A DNA stretch of 48,172 nt from Spirochaetota bacterium. GTDB lineage: Bacteria; Spirochaetota; Spirochaetia; Sphaerochaetales; Sphaerochaetaceae. Shown here piece by piece: positions 1 to 6,886 of the stretch. The stretch is taken from NCBI GenBank assembly GCA_023401595.1, contig JAEXDQ010000004.1, forward strand, positions 1 to 48,172, written 5' to 3'. Made by a program: the position numbers and the translations under genes. The notes under the pieces are model-generated. The model was given only the letters and a program-made list of their open reading frames with translations, searched no databases and was not told where the DNA came from. The first letter of the stretch is position 1; the number at the start of each line of letters is the position of its first letter.

Positions 1-5
1 TGTGC

Positions 6-14
6 TTATCCACA
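6..14 (+). promoter_or_regulatory. Perfect DnaA-box nonamer (isolated)
   Basis: TTATCCACA matches the consensus DnaA box exactly. It lies at the window edge next to an AT-rich 120-bp stretch. Only one copy is visible, so it could be chance, a titration site, or the edge of a box cluster outside the window. Confidence 0.3.
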
Positions 15-118
15 GTTGTATATCCTATTTTCGTAGCGGAAAACGGTTGAAACAGAGCTTCTACCTACGAATCAAGAAACATTTTAGATTCTTGAAGAAA
101 ACACTTGACACCTACGGA

Positions 119-154
119 CAAATAAAATTCCCTGCGCTATGGGGCGCGAGGGAA
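119..154 (-). terminator. Intrinsic terminator downstream of pyrH
   Basis: Read on the minus strand, TTCCCT-c-GCGC pairs with GCGC-AGGGAA across a CCCATA loop and is followed by TTTTATTT. The stem has 10 pairs and one bulged base. It lies about 50 nt past the pyrH stop, as expected for its terminator. Confidence 0.7.
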
Positions 155-202
155 CTGTCCTGCATGTATGAAATTGTTAGTAAGGAACGCTGATTAATGC
201 GT

Positions 203-895
203 TCAGCCGATGATCGTACCGAAGAATTCCTGCCTGCGTAGAATCGCCATCGTATTCTCGATGTCCCGTCCGTCGGCGCAGATGACCTTCATTCCGAGTT
301 CGCTCGCCCGCTTGCTGGCGATGGGGTCGAACGGCGTGTTCTTGCCCGGCGTCCAGGTATCTCCGACCATCTTGCGGAACGACTCCCATGAAATGGAATC
401 AAGAGGACGGGCGTCGGGATTTTTCTTGGGGTCGTTGGTGTAGACCTTTGCGATATTTGAAAGGTTCACGATCAGCCTGCCGTTGAATTTCTCAGCGAGA
501 TAGACGGCGTCTGTGTCGGTGGAGAAGCCTGGTTTCCATCCTGCGGCGACGAGGACCTGTCCGCCGAAAGGGATATCCGCCGTCGGATCCGTCACCAGTT
601 CATCGGGGCACAGGTCGCTGAAGATCGCCCTGAGCAGCTGGCCGTTGAGATGCGTCGCCTTGATGCCGATCCAATCCTGGTCCGAAGCCTCTGGAGTCTC
701 CACAACTTCCCTGTATGCCTGCTGGTATATCCTGGCCGGCGCTCCGCCGCCGCAGACAAGTATCACCTTTCGCCCGGTATCTTCCGCAAGGTATTTCCTC
801 AGTGCGTCGTTGAATTTTTTAAGAAACGGGAAATCCACTTTGTCGGGGGCGATGATCGAACCTCCGAGGGATAGGATAGTCAGTTTGTCGTTCAT
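203..895 (-). CDS. pyrH: UMP kinase, archaeal-type
   Basis: Uridylate kinase of the amino-acid-kinase fold, phosphorylating UMP to UDP in the cytoplasm; 230 residues. The N-terminus carries the phosphate-binding strand-loop (LSLGGSI), followed by a VCGGG loop at about 47-51. The substrate region has FSTDTDAVYLAE, and the nucleotide region has the YTNDPKKNPDA stretch (the YTADPKKDP-like motif of the family). The GGS opening, the DPKK motif and the short length match the archaeal-type PyrH subfamily rather than the classical allosteric bacterial enzyme; that subfamily is known in spirochaetes. The ATG at 895 has an AGGAG site about 7 nt upstream. It takes the product of the pyr genes at 32.8-39.4 kb one step further. 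No operon partner is convincing. Confidence 0.9.
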   Translation of the reverse strand: MNDKLTILSLGGSIIAPDKVDFPFLKKFNDALRKYLAEDTGRKVILVCGGGAPARIYQQAYREVVETPEASDQDWIGIKATHLNGQLLRAIFSDLCPDELVTDPTADIPFGGQVLVAAGWKPGFSTDTDAVYLAEKFNGRLIVNLSNIAKVYTNDPKKNPDARPLDSISWESFRKMVGDTWTPGKNTPFDPIASKRASELGMKVICADGRDIENTMAILRRQEFFGTIIG

Positions 896-1031
896 CTGTG
901 TTCTCCTTTTCTGCTACAGCGTAACGGACACGTCTTGCTCCTGCGGACATGTATGCCGTCGTACCCGCGATCCGTTTCTTCAGAACCCACCGGCGAAGAT
1001 CCATTGCGATGTCGGCGTCGGTCGTCTCCCC

Positions 1032-1265
1032 CTACGGTTTGATCTGGAGCCGCACGTTCCGCGGCACCGGTTCCATACTGCATCGCATGCCGCTGGATTC
1101 GCCGCTTCTAGGATTTATTCCATGAAGCGGAGCAACCCGCATTACGGTCCGGGTATCGGGATAGTATCCGCCAGTGGTCGGCGTTGTGTGGACTTCCGTC
1201 GTCAGGTCTGAGAATTCGATGTTCGAATACTGTCCGTCAGTGTAGCAGAAAACACACCGTGCCAC
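1032..1265 (-). pseudogene. Possible remnant or small ORF with SUMF1-like tail
   Basis: A 77-codon reading frame with natural-looking codon choice lies upstream of pyrH on the same strand. Its second half (GGYYPDTRTVMRVA then SSGMRCSMEPV) weakly recalls the C-terminal end of formylglycine-generating-enzyme (SUMF1) domains, which end in a GFRC-like motif. There is no N-terminal part: the frame is closed by a TGA shortly upstream, the first usable start is GTG, and that GTG has no good ribosome site. The same frame continues past the stop at 1032 for about 60 codons into pyrH. This could be the decayed 3' end of a gene or a chance ORF; I did not identify it with confidence. Confidence 0.3.
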
Positions 1266-1567
1266 AATGGAAGAATCAATATCCGTTCACTCCTGTCGGG
1301 AGCGATTGTTCGATACATGTGTTTGCACAAAAGGGCTCAGTCCATGGGGACGTATCGTTTTCTGAATCGGTCCGACCAAAGTGAAGCCACCCGGAAAACC
1401 CTCAAATTTCTATCTTGTTTGATGCCGCTGAATCACCACGCCGGTTTTTTCTTCTCATGGAGGTGTCGGATGGCGGTCGGCCGGTGGGCCGCGGGACCAA
1501 GCAGGGCGTTCGCCCATGCCCCGCGTGTATCGCCCAGTCGTTTTCATCACCCGACGAAGGGGCTTTC
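1266..1567. other. Intergenic stretch before ssb, no gene seen
   Basis: About 300 bp without a supportable gene. The ssb reading frame stays open back to 1415, but the residues before 1568 do not look like an SSB protein. A GC-rich imperfect dyad (GGTC/GACC with inner GGCC/GGCC, 1475-1498) lies about 70 nt before the ssb start and could form a hairpin in its leader. Confidence 0.4.
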
Positions 1568-2095
1568 ATGAACAATCTCAATTCTGTACTGATCGAGGGA
1601 AATCTGGTAAAGGATCCTGAACGGTTCGACTTCAACACCGGTACCATGGCAAAGTTCAGTATCGGAGTGAACAGGTACTATCGCAACGCGGCGAAGGAGC
1701 CGATGAAGGAGACTTCGTTCATCACCGTCCAGACCTGGGGCGCTTTGGCTGAGGGCTGTTGTAGATATCTGAAGAAAGGAAGAGGCGTCCGCGTAGTGGG
1801 ACGATTAAAGCAAGAAAAATGGACTGATGATAAAATAGTCCGTGATAGGCATGTTATAGTAGCTGAACATGTGGAGTTCAAACCTGAACCGAAAGAGCAG
1901 GCGGAACCTGTCAGGCGGTCGGATGCTATAGGCTCTGATACGGCTCAGCATTGTCCGGGGGTAGGGGAGGTTCAGGCTCCCGCCGAATCCGAAGCCTCCG
2001 AGTCGATTGTATTGGAACAGACTCAGGACGTGAATGATGTCCTGTCCGCGCTGGAATTGTCCCAGGACGTTGACGAATCGTCCGCTGAATTCTGA
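1568..2095 (+). CDS. ssb: Single-stranded DNA-binding protein
   Basis: Binds single-stranded DNA during replication, recombination and repair. 175 residues. Residues 1-105 form the OB-fold, starting MNNLNSVLIEGNLVKDPE and containing FSIGVNRYY, TSFITVQTWG and GRGVRVVGRLKQEKW, all typical SSB signatures. From about residue 105 there is a low-complexity acidic linker. The tail ends DESSAEF: acidic with a terminal Phe, but less canonical than the usual DDDIPF partner-docking tip. The start was placed at 1568 because a GAAGGGG ribosome site precedes it and the OB-fold begins there; upstream in-frame residues are not SSB-like. A terminator follows at once, so it is probably monocistronic. Confidence 0.95.
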   Translation: MNNLNSVLIEGNLVKDPERFDFNTGTMAKFSIGVNRYYRNAAKEPMKETSFITVQTWGALAEGCCRYLKKGRGVRVVGRLKQEKWTDDKIVRDRHVIVAEHVEFKPEPKEQAEPVRRSDAIGSDTAQHCPGVGEVQAPAESEASESIVLEQTQDVNDVLSALELSQDVDESSAEF

Positions 2096-2116
2096 TTCTG
2101 ACGGACTGTAGCGCAG

Positions 2117-2163
2117 GCCGCCGCGGATCACGGGAATGTATTCTCAGTCCTCGGCGGCGTTTT
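2117..2163 (+). terminator. Intrinsic terminator after ssb
   Basis: GCCGCCGCGGA (2117-2127) pairs with TCCTCGGCGGC (2148-2158) with one mismatch across a 20-nt loop, then GTTTT. It lies 22 nt past the ssb stop. Confidence 0.7.
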
Positions 2164-2247
2164 ACGTAACGGGTAACCTCGCTCTGTATCTAAAGAAAGG
2201 CGACTTTGGCTTCGGCTACTTTATTTTTTCATCCCGACAGGGTATTA

Positions 2248-2366
2248 TGTCCCTTGTTCAATTCGAAAAGAATGAAAATATTCTTGTGCGGACGGGCCTG
2301 AAACCGGTCTCCGATTGGAGCGCGGGAGTTTTATCCGAGGCGCAAGCTGTTTTAGGGGGAATATAA
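2248..2366 (+). CDS. Possible 39-codon small ORF upstream of trxA
   Basis: ATG at 2248 follows an AGGG about 5 nt upstream and opens a 39-codon frame (MSLVQFEKNE...) whose TAA at 2364-2366 lies one base before the trxA TTG start. It may be a translationally coupled leader or a small protein of unknown role, or chance. I did not recognise the sequence. Confidence 0.25.
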
Positions 2367-2367
2367 A

Positions 2368-2688
2368 TTGAGTGAAGTTACTATTACGGCGGCTAATTTC
2401 GAGAAAGAGGTACTGCGTTCCGACAAGCCCGTCCTGCTCGATTTCTGGGCGGAATGGTGCGGGCCGTGCAAGATGATTTCCCCTGCGATTGCCCAGATCG
2501 CGGAGAAATACGCCGATAAGCTCACTGTCGCGAAGGTGAATGTCGACGAAGTGGCTCCTGTCGCCGCACGGTACAACGTAGTCAGCATACCCACGCTCAT
2601 GGTGTTCAAAAACGGCGAGGTCGTCGATCAGCGGGTTGGGGCCGCTTCGCTGAGTGTGATCGAAGCGTTTATCAGCGCATACATCTGA
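2368..2688 (+). CDS. trxA: Thioredoxin
   Basis: Small redox protein (106 residues) that reduces protein disulfides. It has the full thioredoxin fold: FWAEWCGPCKM with redox cysteines C31 and C34, KVNVDEV, and the cis-proline motif SIPT. The length is standard. The start is TTG at 2368, the only start consistent with the fold, preceded by an AGGGGG ribosome site about 7 nt upstream; a weak start codon could limit expression. It is bracketed by terminators at 2117-2163 and 2729-2758, so it is transcribed alone or with the small ORF just upstream. No thioredoxin reductase gene is adjacent. Confidence 0.95.
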   Translation: MSEVTITAANFEKEVLRSDKPVLLDFWAEWCGPCKMISPAIAQIAEKYADKLTVAKVNVDEVAPVAARYNVVSIPTLMVFKNGEVVDQRVGAASLSVIEAFISAYI

Positions 2689-2728
2689 GCGATGTGGTTG
2701 TAAAACACATCAACTTTGTTTGATTGAG

Positions 2729-2758
2729 AACGGTATGGCGGTGGCTGTACCGTTTTTT
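2729..2758 (+). terminator. Intrinsic terminator after trxA
   Basis: AACGGTA (2729-2735) pairs with TACCGTT (2748-2754) across a 12-nt loop and runs into six T residues. Confidence 0.75.
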
Positions 2759-2773
2759 GTATGGAGAGGCGGT

Positions 2774-3733
2774 ATGACGGATAACAATAGGGATGTTTTG
2801 ACGAAGACTTGGGGCGTATGCTTGTTGGCGACCATTTGCTGTCTGTTGTGGGGGAGCGCTTTCCCCTGTATCAAGATCGGCTATCGTCTTTTCGCCATTC
2901 AGTCAAATGATACCGCCTCGCAGATTCTTTTCGCCGGATGCCGGTTTGTCATAGCCGGCGTCATGACTGTCCTGATCGGATGCGTCGCCCATCGTCGGCT
3001 GTCGATTCCGGCTCCAAGGACATGGAGGAAGATTTTCAAGATCAGTCTTATCCAGACGGTGGTGCAATATCTTTTTTTCTATATCGGGCTGGCACACGCC
3101 TCAGGAGTCAAGTCCTCCATTATTGAAGCTTCAAGTACGTTCTTCGCGATTTTGCTCGCAAGTCTGATATTCCGCCAGGAGAAGCTTTCGTCGAAGAAGG
3201 TCGCCGGTTGTCTGATCGGTTTTTCAGGCGTCGTGCTTGTCAACCTGTCCGGCGGCGGCCTGGATATGCATTTCGCATTCAACGGAGAAGGCTTCGTCCT
3301 GATTTCCGCTCTCGCTTACGCCTTGTCCTCGGTATTGATCAAACGATATTCGGTCGATGACGATCCGGTGCTGATCAGCGGATATCAATTTCTCATTGGC
3401 GGTGCGGTATTGGCCCTGTGCGGTCTTTCCTTCGGCGGGAGCCTGCCTCATGTGACAGGCGCGGGGGTGGCGATGCTGTGTTACCTCGCCTGCATCTCCG
3501 CCGTCGCATATACCGTATGGGGAATTCTGCTAAAGTACAATCCTGTTTCAAAAATCACGATCTTCGGATTCATGAATCCGATGTTCGGAGTGGTTCTTTC
3601 CATCCTGCTGTTGGATGAAGGCGGCCAGTCTTTTGGGGTGAAGGGGGTGGTCGCCCTGGCCCTCGTCTGCGCCGGAATTTTCATCGTGAACGCGAAACTG
3701 CCGGAACGCCCGCATTCACATGACGCTACGTAG
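2774..3733 (+). CDS. DMT-superfamily (EamA) transporter
   Basis: Inner-membrane permease of the drug/metabolite transporter superfamily, 319 residues, with about ten hydrophobic segments in two EamA halves. Family landmarks include the N-terminal LLWGSAFPCIKIG motif, GLAHASGVKSSIIEASSTFFAILLA in half one and a second repeat ending MNPMFGVVLSILLLDEG. Family members export amino acids, metabolites or drugs; the substrate cannot be read from the sequence. Start 2774 has a GGAGAGG site upstream; the earlier in-frame ATG at 2720 lies before the trxA terminator and was rejected. Transcribed alone; the next gene is on the opposite strand. Confidence 0.9.
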   Translation: MTDNNRDVLTKTWGVCLLATICCLLWGSAFPCIKIGYRLFAIQSNDTASQILFAGCRFVIAGVMTVLIGCVAHRRLSIPAPRTWRKIFKISLIQTVVQYLFFYIGLAHASGVKSSIIEASSTFFAILLASLIFRQEKLSSKKVAGCLIGFSGVVLVNLSGGGLDMHFAFNGEGFVLISALAYALSSVLIKRYSVDDDPVLISGYQFLIGGAVLALCGLSFGGSLPHVTGAGVAMLCYLACISAVAYTVWGILLKYNPVSKITIFGFMNPMFGVVLSILLLDEGGQSFGVKGVVALALVCAGIFIVNAKLPERPHSHDAT

Positions 3734-3974
3734 CCGGAAGCGGGTACGATGTACGAAAAGACGATTTTGCTCTGGCGGGAGGCGGTACGGCGCGCGCCCG
3801 TGACATAGCGCGCGGACAGGCTCCAATCCTCTGCAACTTACTTGCGAAATTTGATCGATAGGTATTCACGTAGCGAAGCTTTTTCTGGTCTGCGACAAAG
3901 CCTGATATAACCGCGATTGAGCGGTAAGAATGACGGTTTTCCCGGAATCCCTGCATATGATGAAGTGGTTGATG
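3734..3974. other. Convergent intergenic stretch with GC hairpin
   Basis: No gene seen. GCGCGC at 3792-3797 and 3808-3813 can form a hairpin about 60 nt past the DMT gene, but no T-run follows. Confidence 0.4.
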
Positions 3975-4020
3975 AAAAAAAACAAACGCAGGTTCGTCAG
4001 ACACGGTACGGTGAACCTGC
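3975..4020 (-). terminator. Intrinsic terminator after the lamin-tail-like lipoprotein
   Basis: On the minus strand GCAGGTTC pairs with GAACCTGC (8 bp, 17-nt loop), followed by GTTTG and eight T. It lies about 90 nt past the stop of the gene at 4111. Confidence 0.75.
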
Positions 4021-4110
4021 TTGCAGCCGGGGGGACCGCCATCGATGCGAACGACGCCCCCTGGATGTACGCAGTGCGAAGGCTTCCGTCATTCTGCCGG
4101 AACCTCTGGG

Positions 4111-5124
4111 CTACGGGCTGTATCGTTCCGTTGTGTTCCCTGTCCCGAACGTGGCTCCTCGTGTCGGTGTCACATGCCAGTCTCCGTTGGCGTCCGTGTC
4201 CTCGCACCCTGGCGTGCGGCACATCGAGCGGGTGGCGGTCGAGTATGTCGAATCAATTCCGCAGGTTGAGTCGATTGTTTGTGAGGATGACTTCCAATGG
4301 CCTGATTCTACAAGTTTCTCTACTTTCTGATGGAGTTCCCTGCTTCCAAAGCCATTGAACGTAGTAGTCGTCCTGTTCGTATATACTACCGCGTCAAGTA
4401 CCTCCGAATCCGGCGCAGGGTCTGCGGATAGGACGAGGAGCCCGTTGTTGCCCGGAAGCCCCGGTTCTTCCGGGACGGCGTATGAGTATGTCTGGAAGCC
4501 GTTTCCCCCTTCCTCTATCGCTTCTAAAGCCGAACCCTTCCACCAGATTACGATGAAATCTCCCGTCTGAACCCGTTGCGGCGGCAAGATGATTCTGTCG
4601 GTCCAAAGATCTTCCGGCCCATTGGAAAGGGTAACTCCTGCGATATCGCCATCGGACAAGACCGCCAACTCCGTTCTGTCTGGATTCGCGTCCGTACCCT
4701 TCGTTGTAAATTCATTGATCAGCAGTGATGGGATTTCCGCATTGTATCCCCAGCAGGAAGATGAGAACCACGTAGAATTGCCGACAGCGTCCCTGACCCG
4801 GCCTTCGACCATGACGGCCGTCCCCAGTGGGATGTCCTTTCCTGATATGATGCTGATTTCATGCTCTGTGGCAATAAGCTGCGTGGGCTCCGTATCATGT
4901 ATCTTCCAATGGAACGCTTCATCGTATCGCACTGGTTCATTGAACCGGCAGACAATCCTCGTTGAAGAGACCGCCCGCACGGAAAGCAGGACCGGCGGAT
5001 ACCTGTCCTTGCCGGTCAACATGTTGTGCAGCGTCCCGATATCGGCTTCACATCCGGTGCATGCGCTGAGTATCAGAAGCAACAACGGTACTGATACGGC
5101 CAGTCGAATACGTGTGTTTTGCAT
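4111..5124 (-). CDS. Lipoprotein with lamin-tail-like region
   Basis: A 337-residue exported lipoprotein. The N-terminus has a basic start, a hydrophobic stretch and the lipobox LSAC, with C22 as the predicted lipidation site. Residues about 43-125 look like a beta-rich Ig-type domain (VLLSVRAVSSTRIVCRFNEPV; VEGRVRDAVGN). Residues about 130-250 (LLINEFTTKG, TELAVLSDGDIAGVTLSN, DFIVIWWKG) resemble lamin-tail domains, which occur in bacterial surface proteins. The ATG at 5124 has a GAGGAGG site 6 nt upstream. A TTGAAT-18-TATATA promoter lies upstream and a terminator downstream, so it is monocistronic. The role is unknown; surface or periplasmic binding is an inference. The domain call is from motif resemblance only. 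Confidence 0.8.
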   Translation of the reverse strand: MQNTRIRLAVSVPLLLLILSACTGCEADIGTLHNMLTGKDRYPPVLLSVRAVSSTRIVCRFNEPVRYDEAFHWKIHDTEPTQLIATEHEISIISGKDIPLGTAVMVEGRVRDAVGNSTWFSSSCWGYNAEIPSLLINEFTTKGTDANPDRTELAVLSDGDIAGVTLSNGPEDLWTDRIILPPQRVQTGDFIVIWWKGSALEAIEEGGNGFQTYSYAVPEEPGLPGNNGLLVLSADPAPDSEVLDAVVYTNRTTTTFNGFGSRELHQKVEKLVESGHWKSSSQTIDSTCGIDSTYSTATRSMCRTPGCEDTDANGDWHVTPTRGATFGTGNTTERYSP

Positions 5125-5155
5125 GGTATCCTCCTCTAAGAGCCATCGTCATCCT

Positions 5156-5185
5156 TATATAGGGAAAAACTTCCTGGCGATTCAA
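5156..5185 (-). promoter_or_regulatory. Predicted sigma70-type promoter of the lipoprotein gene
   Basis: On the minus strand TTGAAT, an 18-bp spacer, then TATATA, giving a leader of about 25 nt with a good ribosome site. It is divergent from the argH promoter. Confidence 0.5.
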
Positions 5186-5253
5186 ACCGCTCAAACAGAG
5201 ATGTTCCGATGCGTTTATGACGCTTCGATCTCATGGTATCGTAGGGAAAACAA

Positions 5254-5282
5254 TTGACAGTGCTTTCCCAAATTCCTAGACT
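5254..5282 (+). promoter_or_regulatory. Strong sigma70-type promoter of argH
   Basis: TTGACA, exactly 17 bp, then TAGACT. The start of transcription is expected near 5289, leaving a leader of about 27 nt with GGAGGTG before the ATG at 5316. Confidence 0.75.
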
Positions 5283-5315
5283 GACGGTGATTCTACGATG
5301 ATTTTGGAGGTGGTC

Positions 5316-6689
5316 ATGTCCAAGCTATGGCAAAAGGAATACAGTCTTGATTCCCTGATGGAGGAATTCACCGTGGGCAACGACTATATCATGGATCAGG
5401 AGCTGGTCGTAGCGGATTGTCTCGCCTCGATCGCCCATGCCCGCGGACTTGTGAGGATTGGGATTCTGACTGATGATGAGCTGACGTCCTTGGAAAATGG
5501 ACTGCGGGAGATTATCTTGCTTAAACAGAAGGAGCAGTTTCCCATCACCCGGCAGGATGAAGATTGTCATACCGCCATTGAAGGATACCTGACCGTCCAT
5601 GTGGGGGAGGCTGGGAAGAAGATACATACGGGTCGCAGTCGCAACGATCAGGTCCAGACCGCTTTACGGCTATGGATGCGCGAGTTCTCCGTCCGGATGG
5701 CGTTGGAGACCGTGCGGTTCTCCCAGAACCTGTTGCTGTTCGCTGAAAAGCATGAGAAAGTCCCGATGCCGGGACGGACTCATATGCAGATCGCCATGCC
5801 GTCTTCTGTTGGGCTGTGGGCCGCCGCCTACGCCGAAGAGCTGTACGATGAAGCGCAGCGTATCATGCAGCTCTCTTGGACGCTGGATCAGTCCCCACTT
5901 GGTTCTGCCGCCAGCTATGGCGTTCCGTTGCCGCTTGACCGGCATTTCACAGCGGAGCAGATGGGCTTTACCAGAGTGCAGAACAATGTCCTGTACGCCA
6001 ACAACAGTCGTGGAAAATTCGAAGCCATGCTGTTGGATAGCTGCGATTACATTGCCCTGACCATCAGCAAGATGGCTCAGGATCTGATTCTGTTCACATT
6101 GCCTGAATTCGGATATTTCTCCTTGCCGAAGGAACTTTGCACCGGCTCTTCGATCATGCCGCAGAAAAAAAATCCCGATGGTCTGGAACTCGCCAGGAGT
6201 AGAAGCGCGTTGGTTTCCTCTTGCGCCAGCCGCGTCAAGGAGATTGTCCGTAGCCTCCCGTCAGGGTACAACCGGGACTTCCAGGATACGAAGGAACCCT
6301 TGATGACCGGTGCGCGGACGACGCTCCAGCTGGTTCGGATCATGTCGAGGATGATTGACGGTCTTGAAGTCCATCCCGATCGGCTGATCGCCGCATGCAC
6401 TCCGGAGCTCTATGCCACGGACGTAGTGCTTGAACGTATCCAAAGGGGCGGGAACTTCCGCGATACCTACAAGGATGTCGGCATGCATCTCGATTCCGTA
6501 TCGAAGCTGGACCCTGTCGCGACGATTCTCAACCGTACCAGTGAAGGGACGACCGGCAAGCTGAACCTTGCGGAAGATGCGTTGTTCGCCAAGCTGCTGG
6601 CCGACAGCTGCCACGAGGTGCTTGACGGGTGGAGTCATGTATACGAGGAGCTTTCTGGTCTGGAAGGGCTTGGCGTAGTTTCCTATTGA
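5316..6689 (+). CDS. argH: Argininosuccinate lyase
   Basis: Splits argininosuccinate into arginine and fumarate, the last step of arginine synthesis; a cytoplasmic homotetramer. 457 residues, the usual length. Visible signatures are the HTGRSRNDQ block at about 104-112, the GRTHMQ block with the catalytic-region histidine near 156, and the superfamily signature GSSIMPQKKNPD at 278-288. The start was set at 5316 because GGAGG lies 5-6 nt upstream; the ATG at 5298 has no such site. It has its own strong promoter and no arginine gene (argG included) beside it. Immediately downstream are the 11-bp-unit repeat and a 12-bp tandem repeat rather than a clear terminator. Confidence 0.97.
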   Translation: MSKLWQKEYSLDSLMEEFTVGNDYIMDQELVVADCLASIAHARGLVRIGILTDDELTSLENGLREIILLKQKEQFPITRQDEDCHTAIEGYLTVHVGEAGKKIHTGRSRNDQVQTALRLWMREFSVRMALETVRFSQNLLLFAEKHEKVPMPGRTHMQIAMPSSVGLWAAAYAEELYDEAQRIMQLSWTLDQSPLGSAASYGVPLPLDRHFTAEQMGFTRVQNNVLYANNSRGKFEAMLLDSCDYIALTISKMAQDLILFTLPEFGYFSLPKELCTGSSIMPQKKNPDGLELARSRSALVSSCASRVKEIVRSLPSGYNRDFQDTKEPLMTGARTTLQLVRIMSRMIDGLEVHPDRLIAACTPELYATDVVLERIQRGGNFRDTYKDVGMHLDSVSKLDPVATILNRTSEGTTGKLNLAEDALFAKLLADSCHEVLDGWSHVYEELSGLEGLGVVSY

Positions 6690-6705
6690 ACCTGCCTCCC
6701 CCTCA

Positions 6706-6749
6706 AGGGGTAGCCCAGGGGTAGCCCTACGTTAGCCCAGGGGTAGCCG
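6706..6749 (+). repeat. 44-bp element of 11-bp units after argH
   Basis: Four consecutive 11-bp units of the form AGGGGTAGCCC (third unit TACGTTAGCCC, last incomplete) start 16 nt past the argH stop. The same 44 bp occurs without mismatch in inverted orientation at 27365-27408. In both places it lies in the sense orientation just after a stop codon. Confidence 0.9.
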
Positions 6750-6803
6750 TAAAAACAACAAATTGAGCTAAGCGCACCGGGTAAGCCCAAACTGACCTTA
6801 AAG

Positions 6804-6850
6804 TGAGCCTAGAGTTGAGCCTAAGTTGAGCCTAGAGTTGAGCCTAGAGT
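6804..6850 (+). repeat. 12-bp tandem repeat
   Basis: Four units of TGAGCCTAGAGT (second unit one base shorter, TGAGCCTAAGT) at 6804-6815, 6816-6826, 6827-6838 and 6839-6850, between the convergent ends of argH and the Na/Pi transporter. Degenerate AGC-containing relatives lie just upstream (6764-6800). Confidence 0.85.
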
Positions 6851-6886
6851 TCGTGAGCTTGCGTGTTGTGTGTATGCGGTCAGTGC

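Noticed and set aside
105..128. TTGACA with nearby TAAAAT, a promoter-like pair
   Set aside because: The gap is only 12 bp and the A/T run belongs to the pyrH terminator read on the other strand.
6706..6749. G-quadruplex in the 11-bp repeat
   Set aside because: Only three full G-runs on either strand, one short of a standard quadruplex.
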